This document shows, in pieces, positions 1 to 8,063 of a stretch of DNA of 48,592 nt. The DNA comes from Bacillota bacterium (lineage in GTDB: Bacteria; Bacillota_A; Clostridia; Christensenellales; Aristaeellaceae). Under the pieces are notes generated by a model. It was not told the origin of the DNA. It saw only the letters and a program-made list of their open reading frames with translations, and searched no databases. Position 1 is the first letter of the stretch. Each line of letters starts with the position of its first letter. The translations under genes and the position numbers were made by a program. The DNA lies in the NCBI GenBank assembly GCA_023421735.1, contig JAEZSP010000040.1, positions 1 through 48,592 on the forward strand, written 5' to 3'.

Positions 1-67
1 CGATGGGACTTGAACCCGCAACCTGCTGATTACAAATCAGCTGCTCTGCCAATTGAGCTACGCCAGC
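1..67 (-). tRNA. tRNA-Thr (anticodon UGU), 3' end cut by window edge
   Basis: Read on the minus strand, the sequence folds as a tRNA: a 7-nt acceptor arm beginning GCTGGCG at 67, a D arm, and a 5-bp anticodon stem (GCTGA/TCAGC) around the loop TTTGTAA, which gives anticodon TGU/UGU and therefore threonine. A variable loop and a TTCAAGT T-loop follow. The 3' acceptor strand and discriminator base lie outside the window. The T stem contains an apparent mismatch in its outer pairs. Confidence 0.9.
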
Positions 68-113
68 ATCCGGGCGACTGCCCAACGGACCCGTTTCGTC
101 GGCAACGAATTAC

Positions 114-141
114 ATTATACACGATTCCGGGGGAATGTCAA
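114..141 (-). promoter_or_regulatory. Strong sigma-A type promoter of the tRNA gene
   Basis: On the minus strand a perfect -35 TTGACA (136-141) is separated by 16 bp from a perfect -10 TATAAT (114-119). Initiation would fall about 40 nt before the tRNA 5' end at 67. Double-consensus hexamers are typical of stable RNA promoters. Confidence 0.75.
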
Positions 142-242
142 GCCATTTTTCCAGCTTTGCATGAATTTACAGAAAGGCAAGCCATCCGCCACCCAGACGC
201 ATGGAACGGAAAGGGCGGAGAATGAATTCCCCGCCCACATCC

Positions 243-1589
243 TTATCTCTTATAGAGCGCGTCCAGGAATGCTGCGTCCGCAATTCCCGTTTCCTCAAGA
301 CCCATGGCGTTTTGCGCCGCCTTGACGGCTTCGGCGGTCCACTTGCCAAATTTGCCATCCGGACTGCCGGAGAGATAGCCCAGCTCAATCAGCTTCTGCT
401 GGAGCTGCTTCACGCCGTCTCCCGTCGAGCCGATCGTATAATTCTCGTCGCCCGTCGCAACCGGCGTCTGCTGTGCGGTAACTTCAATTGCTTCCGCAGT
501 TGTCTCCGGCACCACTGTCTCCTCCAGCAGGAAGTAGATCGTCGTAGGCTGCAGATCGTAGTAATAGGTGAGCGTCAAATACTTGAGATCAATCGCCTCA
601 TCATACTTGTACCGCTTGTAGATCGTCCCTTCCGTACCGGTGCCCAACTCGGATTCCGACATGCCGTCGATCTCGGCATCGGTAAATTTGTAACCCTGAA
701 CGATCTGGCCATTTTCATCTTCAAACAGCACCAATATGGCATTCTGCATTGAGACGGTGGTGAGTCCATCGACTGCGCCCAACGATATATCAAGTTGCGC
801 GCCCGCCTCGTCGCCCCTGAGAATATACGACGTCGCATAGGTCTTCGCATAATAATCGGGCAACAGATAACGTGAAACCGTGACCGTCATCGGCACATCA
901 TAATACACTTCGTCGGACGCCTCCACCCGCTTCGCGCCGTCCGCGTTGACCTGCGTCGTAAACGAAATGGCTTCACCCATCGGCACCGGATTGTCAATCG
1001 ATCCCTTAGGCGCAACTGTCGGCTCCATCGTCACTTCCGCGGTCGGTTCTGCGGTCGGCTCCATTGTCACTTCCGCGGTCGGCTCTGCCGTCGGTGTAGC
1101 CGTCACTTCCGCGGTTGGCTCTGCGGTCGGTTCAGCCGTCACTTCCGCGGTCGGCTCTGCGGTCGGTTCAGCCGTCACTTCCACGGTCGGCTCTGCCGTC
1201 AGTGCAGCCGTCACTTCCGCGGTCGGCTCTGCGCTCGGCGCTTCGGTCGTGTCGCTCATGAAACCGCTCATATCCGTTTGATCTGTCGGTTCAGCGGTCG
1301 GCTCAGCAGTTGGTTCAGCGGTCGGCTGCTCCGTCACATCTGCTGCGTCAAACCATGTCGGCGCGGCAGTCGCCGACTCCTCCTGCTCCGTTGACGGCCC
1401 CATTGTCGGCGTCACAGTCCCATTTGGGCTTGCAAGCTGATCGTCCATGACCCTTCCGTAGACGATCCAACCGACCAGAAAACCCAACACCAGTGCCATA
1501 ATGAATACGAGCCATATGCGCCTGCGGTATTTGGAGCGTATTTTAGACAGCTTGCGCTGATAACGATCCTGATAATCGGGGTCTCTCAC
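243..1589 (-). CDS. Membrane-anchored Pro/Thr-rich peptidoglycan-binding protein
   Basis: The 448-residue protein has a short basic cytoplasmic N-terminus, one transmembrane helix at about residues 25-45, a low-complexity Pro/Thr/Ala/Glu spacer (about 88-193) built from repeats such as AEPTAEVT, a globular middle region I do not recognise, and a C-terminal PG_binding_1 domain (about 383-448, with the GVKQLQQKLIELGYL signature). This fits an external protein that spans the wall on a flexible stalk and docks on peptidoglycan. The start is GTG at 1589, preceded by GAGGAGG at an 8-nt distance. It is transcribed alone from the promoter at 1625-1654. No catalytic domain is recognisable, so a structural or scaffold role is inferred. 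Confidence 0.8.
   Translation of the reverse strand: MRDPDYQDRYQRKLSKIRSKYRRRIWLVFIMALVLGFLVGWIVYGRVMDDQLASPNGTVTPTMGPSTEQEESATAAPTWFDAADVTEQPTAEPTAEPTAEPTDQTDMSGFMSDTTEAPSAEPTAEVTAALTAEPTVEVTAEPTAEPTAEVTAEPTAEPTAEVTATPTAEPTAEVTMEPTAEPTAEVTMEPTVAPKGSIDNPVPMGEAISFTTQVNADGAKRVEASDEVYYDVPMTVTVSRYLLPDYYAKTYATSYILRGDEAGAQLDISLGAVDGLTTVSMQNAILVLFEDENGQIVQGYKFTDAEIDGMSESELGTGTEGTIYKRYKYDEAIDLKYLTLTYYYDLQPTTIYFLLEETVVPETTAEAIEVTAQQTPVATGDENYTIGSTGDGVKQLQQKLIELGYLSGSPDGKFGKWTAEAVKAAQNAMGLEETGIADAAFLDALYKR
1011..1328 (-). repeat. In-frame tandem repeat encoding the Pro/Thr-rich stalk
   Basis: Degenerate tandem units, with a period of about 36 bp in the best-preserved part, encode variations of AEPTAEPTAEVT. 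The array lies entirely inside the peptidoglycan-binding protein gene. Such arrays often change copy number by slippage, which would alter stalk length without shifting the frame. Confidence 0.8.
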
Positions 1590-1624
1590 GGTGTACGCCT
1601 CCTCAAATTTCTCACGTTTTATAT

Positions 1625-1654
1625 ATTATAACAATTACAAATCTATTTCGTCAA
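1625..1654 (-). promoter_or_regulatory. Sigma-A type promoter of the peptidoglycan-binding protein gene
   Basis: The minus strand shows TTGACG (1649-1654), an 18-bp spacer and a perfect TATAAT (1625-1630), about 36 nt upstream of the GTG start. The surrounding DNA is AT-rich compared with the rest of the window. Confidence 0.6.
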
Positions 1655-1679
1655 GTGATTTAAAATTATAACATATGTA

Positions 1680-2363
1680 TTATATGGCAAGTCCGCTCCC
1701 ATTTGTCTTCAAATAATCTCGCCAGACGCGGAAATCAGGCTGACAATCTTCCACTAATTTCCAAAATCGTTGCGAATGATTGAATTCGGTCAGGTGGCAT
1801 AGTTCGTGAACGACCACATAGTCGAGGCACTCCGGCGGCGCAAGAATCAATTTCCAATTAAAGCTCAAATTTCTTTTTGAGGAACAACTCCCCCAGCGCG
1901 ATTTTTGCGCACGCACGGTCACCCGCGCAGGTGTACCACCGGTTACGGGCAAAAAGTGCTCAATGCGCTCCCGAATTCGACGAAGTGCACGCGCAGAAAG
2001 CGCGGACAGCAAAATCGAACGCGCGGCCTCAAAATCATCGGGATCGGAAACCCAAATCCGCACTTCGGTCTGCGTGATCTCGACCCGTTTATTACCGCGT
2101 GCGATTCGAACCGTGCGCGGCGCGCCCTCGATCCGGACCAGATCTCCGTCCGCCAGCTCGCGGGGCTTCAGCGCTTCGCGCATGGATAAAATCTGCCCCG
2201 CATAGCCGCGCACCAGCTCGTCCACGTCCCTGAGCCGCGCGGTCTTCGGCGCATAGACACGCGTCACGCCGCCTTCGAGTGCCTGGATGAGCACGTCACG
2301 CCGCGTGGCCTGTATCAGCGTATATTCGATCCGCTGCCCCTGCGCGACAACCGCCCGCTTCAC
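1680..2363 (-). CDS. YgjP-like (DUF45/WLM-type) zinc metalloprotease
   Basis: The 227-residue protein carries the YgjP/DUF45 core: SRWGSC at about 155-160, then the zinc-binding HELCH at 186-190, followed by NHSQRFW, where a downstream His supplies the third ligand in this family. The family is related to SprT/WLM peptidases; its substrates are mostly unknown. The start is GTG at 2363, with GGAGG that overlaps the stop codon of the upstream mbl-like gene, so the two are translationally coupled. Length is normal for the family. It is the last gene of the spoIIID - mbl - ygjP cluster; any link with sporulation or cell shape is inference from position only. Confidence 0.82.
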   Translation of the reverse strand: MKRAVVAQGQRIEYTLIQATRRDVLIQALEGGVTRVYAPKTARLRDVDELVRGYAGQILSMREALKPRELADGDLVRIEGAPRTVRIARGNKRVEITQTEVRIWVSDPDDFEAARSILLSALSARALRRIRERIEHFLPVTGGTPARVTVRAQKSRWGSCSSKRNLSFNWKLILAPPECLDYVVVHELCHLTEFNHSQRFWKLVEDCQPDFRVWRDYLKTNGSGLAI

Positions 2364-2365
2364 GC

Positions 2366-3385
2366 TTACCTCCGGGCCGCCAGCGCCATCCGCTGCCAGA
2401 TGAGCGCGCCATAACGATCCGGCTCGAGGAGCATGGCGTTCAGCCCGCGTATGCCGCAGAGCGCCGGTGCCTCCGCGATGGAACAGGGAATGCCGAGATT
2501 ATCGCCGATCAGCTTGTCCAATCCCGGAAGCAACGCCCCGCCGCCCGCGAGCGTTGCGCCCACGTCATTTAAATCGGCGGAAATTTCCTCCGGCGCATTT
2601 GCAATGACCGCCTGGCACATGCCCATGAGTTCCTTGAGCGGATCGACGCAGAGATTCAGTATCATTTCGGGAGAAATTTCCACGAGGCGCGGCGCGCGCG
2701 CAAACACGTCCAGGCCCGCGGCGCGGGCCTTCACATCGGTCAAATCGACGGGGTGTGCGGACGCGAGCGCGAGCTTGATCTCCTCCGCCGTACGGAAGCC
2801 AATGGAAAAGCCATAATCAGCACGCAGCGCAGCCATGATGCGCTCATTGATGCGGTTCATCCCGTAGGGAAGATATCCGGATGCCACCTCGCGCCCCATG
2901 GAAAAGAGCGTCGCGGTCATCTTGCCCGCACCGACATCAACTAAAAAAGTTGCCTGTGGACCCATGAGGTTGACGCCGCTGCCCAGCGCGCTCATGGCAT
3001 CCGAGCGCACAAGCGCCACGTCCGTCGCGCCTGCGTCGAGCGCCGATTGCATGAGTGCTTCCCGGTATGCGGGGCGCGCAAACGGCGCGCAGGAAACAAG
3101 CACAGCGTGCTTGCGCCGCCGCTCCATTTCACCGCGCCGAAACAGCCATTGGAAAATGCGCTGGGTATAGAGGGATGACTCCGGCATGCCGTCGCGCAAT
3201 GGGGATTCGACCGTCAATCCCTGCGGTTCGCGCCCGAGCAAACGCCACGCGTTCTCACCCGCATATGCCGCAGAACCGTCTTCCCGCACGGCGATGAGTG
3301 ACGGCTCGTCGAGCCGCAGTCCCTCGTCCGCATCCGCCATGCGCACGTTTGCCGTGCCGAGGTCTATGCCGGTATCCCAACGCAT
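2366..3385 (-). CDS. mbl: MreB/Mbl-family actin-like rod-shape protein
   Basis: The 339-residue protein opens with the actin-fold phosphate-1 motif DTGIDLGTANVR and later has the ATG-ATP-binding glycine patches (for example FLVDVGAGKMT and ATLAGGGALLPGLDKLI). MreB proteins form membrane-bound filaments that direct cell-wall synthesis. I chose the ATG at 3385 because a GGGGG run lies about 9 nt upstream and the conserved N-terminus starts there; an upstream in-frame extension has no support. It follows spoIIID by 66 bp, and spoIIID-mbl is the B. subtilis order, hence the symbol. The sequence is somewhat divergent from typical MreB, so mreB or mreBH are alternatives. Confidence 0.8.
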   Translation of the reverse strand: MRWDTGIDLGTANVRMADADEGLRLDEPSLIAVREDGSAAYAGENAWRLLGREPQGLTVESPLRDGMPESSLYTQRIFQWLFRRGEMERRRKHAVLVSCAPFARPAYREALMQSALDAGATDVALVRSDAMSALGSGVNLMGPQATFLVDVGAGKMTATLFSMGREVASGYLPYGMNRINERIMAALRADYGFSIGFRTAEEIKLALASAHPVDLTDVKARAAGLDVFARAPRLVEISPEMILNLCVDPLKELMGMCQAVIANAPEEISADLNDVGATLAGGGALLPGLDKLIGDNLGIPCSIAEAPALCGIRGLNAMLLEPDRYGALIWQRMALAARR

Positions 3386-3451
3386 ATGTAATACCCCCAA
3401 CAAAAAAGTCCCCCTCATTATACCACACGCGGGCACGGAAGAAAAGCGCGT

Positions 3452-3721
3452 CTATGCCTGCGCCTTGTTCACCCGCCGCGCACGATACTTCATCTTTGTC
3501 GCCTGCCCGCCGCGCAGGTGTCTTTCCGCGCGGTTAAAGCCTAGCACGCGATCCACTTCCCGCGCGAGCACCTTGTCGACCAACGGCAGCCGCACGCGCA
3601 TATCCTTATGCACCGTCGACTTGCTCACGCCGAACTTTTTGGCGCAGGCGCGCACCGTCGCGCCTGTCTTTGCGATATACTCCCCCGCGTCGACGACGCG
3701 AATCTGTATCTCCCGCCTCAT
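3452..3721 (-). CDS. spoIIID: Sporulation transcription factor SpoIIID
   Basis: The 89-residue protein closely matches SpoIIID: an N-terminal GEYIAKTGATVRACAKKFG stretch leading into the helix-turn-helix GVSKSTVHKDMRVRLP, then the characteristic RHLRGGQATKMKYR basic region near the C-terminus. SpoIIID is a DNA-binding switch that acts in the mother cell with sigma-E during endospore formation. Length is typical (about 90). The ATG at 3721 has a G-rich ribosome site (GGAGGGGG) just upstream; an earlier in-frame start would place that site inside the gene. It is the best single piece of evidence that the organism makes endospores. Confidence 0.93.
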   Translation of the reverse strand: MRREIQIRVVDAGEYIAKTGATVRACAKKFGVSKSTVHKDMRVRLPLVDKVLAREVDRVLGFNRAERHLRGGQATKMKYRARRVNKAQA

Positions 3722-3837
3722 AGATCCCCCTCCCCCCTGCAAGCCTATGCCGGGCGGGGATGCGGGAGAACGGCGTCTGAATCTGCCCCTGCGATCCGCA
3801 GGTGCTTTTGCGCGCGGGAAGTTTCACCTTCATCCGC

Positions 3838-3866
3838 TTGTTTCGCGCACGCTCATTTTATATAAT
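3838..3866 (+). promoter_or_regulatory. Sigma-A type promoter of the P-loop kinase gene
   Basis: TTGTTT (3838-3843), a 17-bp spacer and a perfect TATAAT (3861-3866) lie 28 bp before the ATG at 3895. The divergent spoIIID gene starts about 115 bp to the left. Confidence 0.6.
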
Positions 3867-3894
3867 ATAGATACTATAAAAGGGAGTGATCGAG

Positions 3895-4461
3895 ATGCCA
3901 AAGCCTTATCTACTGGTCGTCACGGGCAGGCCGGGTGCCGGAAAGACGACGTTTGCACGCAGACTGGGCGACGAAATCTTCATGCCAATGATCAGCCGGG
4001 ATCAGATCAAGGAGGGCTACGTCCACACGTCCGGGAAGCGGCACGATGATCTCCAGCCGGACGGAAACCGAATCGCAACCGAAACGTTTTTCGGTACGCT
4101 CGCATACCTCCTGGATCACGGCGTGTCCGTGATCGCAGAGGCGGCTTTTCAGCAAAAAATTTGGGAGCCCATGCTCCGACCGCTCCTCCCCAAGGCAAAC
4201 GCGCACCTCATTATCTGCACGGTGGGCGACGAAGCCGCGTTCGCGCGGTTTTTGCAGCGCGGTCTCGATAATCCGCTGCGCGAATATTTCCACGGCGACA
4301 GGGGCGTCGATTTGGCGCGCAAGGGCATGGAAGTCAAGCCCGGCCCCTACGAGGAGCCGCAGCTTGATATGCCGACCTATCATGTCGACACGGCGGGGGA
4401 TTACCATCCATCGATCCGCGAACTCACAGACCTGATATTCGCACATCGGGCGCATTCATGA
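3895..4461 (+). CDS. P-loop NTPase / small-molecule or zeta-toxin-like kinase
   Basis: The 188-residue protein begins with a Walker A loop at about residues 8-16 (GRPGAGKTT) directly after a hydrophobic beta strand, followed by ISRDQIKEGY, the position where zeta-toxin and chloramphenicol-phosphotransferase-like kinases place substrate residues. A Walker B-like strand (VSVIAEAAF) comes next. It is a member of the AAA_33/zeta-like kinase group; the substrate cannot be read from sequence. The ATG at 3895 has GGGAG 8 nt upstream; a GTG at 3886 overlaps that site and is less likely. There is no partner antitoxin next to it, so I do not call it a toxin. It is a single-gene unit with its own promoter. 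Confidence 0.75.
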   Translation: MPKPYLLVVTGRPGAGKTTFARRLGDEIFMPMISRDQIKEGYVHTSGKRHDDLQPDGNRIATETFFGTLAYLLDHGVSVIAEAAFQQKIWEPMLRPLLPKANAHLIICTVGDEAAFARFLQRGLDNPLREYFHGDRGVDLARKGMEVKPGPYEEPQLDMPTYHVDTAGDYHPSIRELTDLIFAHRAHS

Positions 4462-4510
4462 TGGAAACGAGCTGTGCACAAACATCATACCGGAGATGAT
4501 CTGAATGGAA

Positions 4511-4572
4511 CTGCAAGTGGCAGGTGGCGGAAATGCAGCCGTCCGCGCGCGTAGGATTTGTGCGGTGTCACC
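4511..4572. repeat. Partial copy of a dispersed inverted-repeat element
   Basis: These 62 bp align without gaps to 43086-43147, with 48 identical positions by hand count, and end in TTGTGCGGTGTCACC, the exact reverse complement of the left terminus of the full element at 42990. It abuts the stop codon of the glycosidase gene at 4573. The other terminus is not present here. No coding potential is evident. Confidence 0.7.
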
Positions 4573-6180
4573 CTAGACATTTGCGGTCATCACGAGAACC
4601 CGATCCGTTCGTGCCCCGCTTTCAAAGTGCGCGCGCAGCTCCCAACGGCCTTTTACCGGGCGGGCGTCCTCGCAAACGACGGAATACGCGCCCGTCTCCG
4701 GGTCGAACCAGCGCACGAGATAGCTCTCGAACGGCAGCGTATGGATCGCAAACCCCTTCATGTTCGCCTGGCTGAAATAACCCACGACCGTGCGCATCTC
4801 GTCATCGGCGGTGAACAGCGGCTGTCCCATCAGATCGAACTGCCTGTTCATCGTCTCGCGCTTTTCAACGAGGAAATTCACAGGCCGCATCCTGTGCCAG
4901 CCGATACTTTCGTAAAACGCGCGGAAGATCGTCATCTGGTCGGCCCCCGGAAGTGCCAGTCCATCCCACCACGCCATGTCGCCCCATCCGATTCCCCCAA
5001 CCCCGGCTTCCCACTGAAGCTCCCATACGCCGTTGCATCCATACGTGTATCCGCATCCGCCGCACTGCATGACGGTGTAGGCAAGCCGCCGAATGATTGC
5101 GGGCGTCACCACGCGGGAACAGATTTCGAGGCTGTTCGCGCCCTCGTAAAAACCCTCGCTCTCCACCAGCGGACAGGCCGGAAACCGATCGCGGAAATCC
5201 GTATACATGTTATAGTGCATGTCGAGATCGCCATGCCCGGCCTGGCTCATGGCAAAATCATACCACGCTTCACCCTGATAAATGGGCGGGATCGGTCGGT
5301 CCGTTGCGAGATGCACGGATTGGAGGTTATGATAGCCGTCACAGCGCGCAGTTTCCCGCGCGATTTCCCGCCATGCGTTGGTCATCGGTTCCGCCTGTGC
5401 GGGGAAATAGCCGGGAATCTCCCCCGCCAACGTCCAGATCACGGGATACGCGCCATAGCGGGCGACGAGATACTTCGCCAGGACCCGATACCGCTCGACC
5501 CCGCACTTGAGGATCGCGTTGCCCCACGAATACCCAACGGCGTTCACGAGACCCGTGTTTGCGATGTATTCCATCTTCGGGTCCACGTTTTCATGCAGCA
5601 GCTCGAAGTTCGGAAGAAAGCCCTTTTCGGTCTCCAGAAGAAACTCGAAATATCGGCCGAACAGGTTGAACGCCTTCGCGTCGCGGAAGTTCGTCTGATA
5701 GACGGTAAATCCCTGCGCGGCGCGCTTGTCCACGCATGCCTTGAACTGACTTTCATAAAGGGGGCAGTTCGATTCGTCCAGCCGCTCTTCCGTAATCAAG
5801 GTCCAGTGCGTGTCCCCCAGCCAGAAAAACGGGGTTGCGTCCCGATAGGTCAGATACCTGCCCTGCGGCCCTTTTTTAAGAAAGCCATGCCGATAGATGT
5901 CCAATTCCCCCGCATACGCCACGCATTCGATTTCTCCCGCCGTTTCAAATGCCGGGTTCGCGTCGCCGGCATAGGTGCGGTATCGCCACGTGCCCATGCG
6001 GGTCGGCGCAAACCGAACCTTCCAGGAATCCCCACCGTCCCAGAATCCGAACAGTTTAATCGTTTCGCCGTCCGGACCCTCGAATTCCGCTTGCACGTCG
6101 ACGTCCGTCAGCGGATTTTCGTATGCTCCGCTGTCGCAAGCGAGATCGATTTCGGCAACCCTCCATTGTTCAACTGCCAT
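4573..6180 (-). CDS. DUF5060/DUF4038 (apiosidase-like) glycoside hydrolase
   Basis: The 535-residue protein has an N-terminal beta-sandwich DUF5060 domain (about 1-75, ending in FAPTRMGTWRYRTY), then an apiosidase-like TIM barrel of the DUF4038 type (about 100-440) that begins with the typical PFFWLGDTHW strand, and a C-terminal beta domain (about 450-535) similar to the domains that close these enzymes. Candidate catalytic acids are in WTLAGEI and VESEGFYEG. There is no signal peptide, so it is probably cytoplasmic and acts on imported oligosaccharides. The family includes GH140 apiosidases acting on pectin side chains; the real substrate is open. The ATG at 6180 follows AAGGAG; earlier in-frame codons lack a ribosome site. 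Confidence 0.82.
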   Translation of the reverse strand: MAVEQWRVAEIDLACDSGAYENPLTDVDVQAEFEGPDGETIKLFGFWDGGDSWKVRFAPTRMGTWRYRTYAGDANPAFETAGEIECVAYAGELDIYRHGFLKKGPQGRYLTYRDATPFFWLGDTHWTLITEERLDESNCPLYESQFKACVDKRAAQGFTVYQTNFRDAKAFNLFGRYFEFLLETEKGFLPNFELLHENVDPKMEYIANTGLVNAVGYSWGNAILKCGVERYRVLAKYLVARYGAYPVIWTLAGEIPGYFPAQAEPMTNAWREIARETARCDGYHNLQSVHLATDRPIPPIYQGEAWYDFAMSQAGHGDLDMHYNMYTDFRDRFPACPLVESEGFYEGANSLEICSRVVTPAIIRRLAYTVMQCGGCGYTYGCNGVWELQWEAGVGGIGWGDMAWWDGLALPGADQMTIFRAFYESIGWHRMRPVNFLVEKRETMNRQFDLMGQPLFTADDEMRTVVGYFSQANMKGFAIHTLPFESYLVRWFDPETGAYSVVCEDARPVKGRWELRAHFESGARTDRVLVMTANV

Positions 6181-6268
6181 ATGCGTTTCTCCTTCATGTT
6201 CTTCGCGCCTTGCTTTTGTGAAAAATGATAACATACAAACCATAGTGGCGCAACCGGCGTCTATCCCC

Positions 6269-6308
6269 CAAAAAAGCGACCGTCCGGAGGAATCCCCCCC
6301 GGACGGTC
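6269..6308 (-). terminator. Rho-independent terminator after argS
   Basis: A 10-bp perfect stem (6278-6287 with 6299-6308, GACCGTCCGG/CCGGACGGTC) is followed on the minus strand by CGCTTTTTT. It closes the cobW-cobW-argS transcript, 41 bp past the argS stop codon. Confidence 0.85.
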
Positions 6309-6348
6309 AACGGATCAGCGTCTTTAGGCGGCGTTTCGGCGTCCCCCG

Positions 6349-8049
6349 TTACATCCGCTCGGGCGCCTCAATGCTGATGAGCCCCAGCGCCTGGCGGATC
6401 ACCGACTTGACAGCCCGCGTGAGCAGCAGCCGCGCGTCGCGCGCACCGGGATTGTCGTCGAGAATCTTGTGCTCGTAATAGAACTTGTTGAACGCCTGCG
6501 CGATGTCGACCGAGAAGCGCGTGATCATGGACGGCTCCGACTTGTCAAGCGCGGCGCGCAACACCTGCGGGAACTGATCGATCAGGCGCACCACGTCCTG
6601 TGCCTCGGGATCGGAGAGCGCGGCATAGTCGGGCTTTCGGCCGTCCATCCCCTCGGCCTTGCGCAAAACCGACGCGCAGCGCGCGTGGGTGTACATGACG
6701 TAGGGGCCGGTCTCGCCCTCAAAGTTGAGCGCCCGATCCCAGTAAAAGTCGATGTCCTTGATGCGGTTGTTGTACAGCGCAAAGAAGATCACCGCACCCA
6801 CGCCGATCTGCCGCGCCGCCTCGTCCTTGTTTTCAAGGTCGGGGCTCTTTTCGTCGATGATCGCGCGCGCCTTTTCGACCGAGATGTTGAGGAGATCCTC
6901 GAGGTACACGATCCGCCCTTCGCGGGTAGAGAGCGTCTGCCCCTCGTAGGACACCATGCCGAAATTTACGTGCTCGCAGCCCTTTGCCCAGTCCCAGCCG
7001 AGCAAATCCATCACCTTGAACAGCTGGCGGAAATGCAGGTCCTGCTGATAGGCGACCACATATAAGCACTTCGTAAAGTCATATGTGTCGTGCCGATACT
7101 TTGCAGCGGCAAGATCGCGGGTGACGTAGATGGTCGCGCCGTCCGACTTGATGATGATCGCGGGCGGCATGCCCCATTCCTTGAGATCCACGATCTGCGC
7201 GCCCTGATCGAGCTTCAAAAGGCCCTTTGCCTTGAGCTCCGCAACCACAGGCTCCATCTTGTCATTGTAAAAGCTCTCACCCGCGTAGGAATCAAACGTC
7301 ACACCCAATATGTCGTATACGCGCTCGGCGTCTTTGAGCGTCACATCCTTAAACCAATTGAAGATCTCGAGCGCCTCGGGGTTCGCGTCTTCGATGGCCT
7401 TAAACCACCGACGCCCCTCGTCGTTCAATGCAGGATCGGCCTTCGCCTCGTCGTTGAAGCGCACATAGAGCTTCACCATTTCATCCACGCCGCCCGCTTC
7501 GACAGCCGCACGGTCGCCCCACCGCTTATAGGCCGCGATCATCTTGCCAAACTGCGTGCCCCAATCGCCCAGATGATTGACGCCCACCGCCCGCCAGCCG
7601 AAGAACTGATACAGCCGATAGAGCGACGCGCCGATCATCGTGGTCGACAGGTGGCCGATATGAAAACGCTTGGCGATGTTGATGGACGAATAGTCGATCA
7701 CCACACTCTTGCCGGCGCCGGAGTCATCCGCGCCATATGTTTCACCCGCGTCCATCACGGCGGTGAGGATTTCACGCGCATAGGTCGCGCGGTCAACGAA
7801 GAAATTGAGATAGCCCTTCACGGACTCAATCTTACCAATGTAATCGGCGGAAATCGCGGCGGCGAGCCTGTCGGCAATCTGGATGGGCGAGAGGCGCAGC
7901 GCCTTTGACAGCTTGAAGCAGGGAAACGCGTAGTCGCCCATCTTCGTGTCCGGCGGAACTTCGAGATAACCCGCAATTTCTGCCTCTGCAACGGGGCTCT
8001 GCGGCAACGCCTTCCAAATCTCCCCTGCGATGGCGGCCTTAAAATCCAT
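6349..8049 (-). CDS. argS: Arginyl-tRNA synthetase
   Basis: The 566-residue protein is a class I aminoacyl-tRNA synthetase that charges tRNA-Arg. It shows the N-terminal additional domain, the HIGH signature as RFHIGHLSTTMIG, the ArgRS-specific VNHLGDWGTQFGK, the ATP-binding loop MVSYEGQTLSTREG in place of canonical KMSKS, and a C-terminal DALR anticodon-binding domain that ends in the classic EAPERM. Length is typical. The ATG at 8049 has GGGAG upstream at a normal distance; an earlier in-frame codon three residues upstream is less well placed. It starts 14 bp after the second CobW GTPase gene and lies in the same operon. Confidence 0.97.
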   Translation of the reverse strand: MDFKAAIAGEIWKALPQSPVAEAEIAGYLEVPPDTKMGDYAFPCFKLSKALRLSPIQIADRLAAAISADYIGKIESVKGYLNFFVDRATYAREILTAVMDAGETYGADDSGAGKSVVIDYSSINIAKRFHIGHLSTTMIGASLYRLYQFFGWRAVGVNHLGDWGTQFGKMIAAYKRWGDRAAVEAGGVDEMVKLYVRFNDEAKADPALNDEGRRWFKAIEDANPEALEIFNWFKDVTLKDAERVYDILGVTFDSYAGESFYNDKMEPVVAELKAKGLLKLDQGAQIVDLKEWGMPPAIIIKSDGATIYVTRDLAAAKYRHDTYDFTKCLYVVAYQQDLHFRQLFKVMDLLGWDWAKGCEHVNFGMVSYEGQTLSTREGRIVYLEDLLNISVEKARAIIDEKSPDLENKDEAARQIGVGAVIFFALYNNRIKDIDFYWDRALNFEGETGPYVMYTHARCASVLRKAEGMDGRKPDYAALSDPEAQDVVRLIDQFPQVLRAALDKSEPSMITRFSVDIAQAFNKFYYEHKILDDNPGARDARLLLTRAVKSVIRQALGLISIEAPERM

Positions 8050-8063
8050 TGTCAACACTCCCG

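Noticed and set aside
3895..4461. Zeta-type toxin of a toxin-antitoxin pair
   Set aside because: There is no antitoxin gene before or after it, and the P-loop family includes many metabolic or resistance kinases.
4558..6228. A 556-codon open frame on the plus strand, as long as the glycosidase gene opposite
   Set aside because: It is the exact antisense of a gene with clear domains; its translation has no recognisable domain and an Arg/His/Pro-rich composition typical of shadows in GC-rich DNA.
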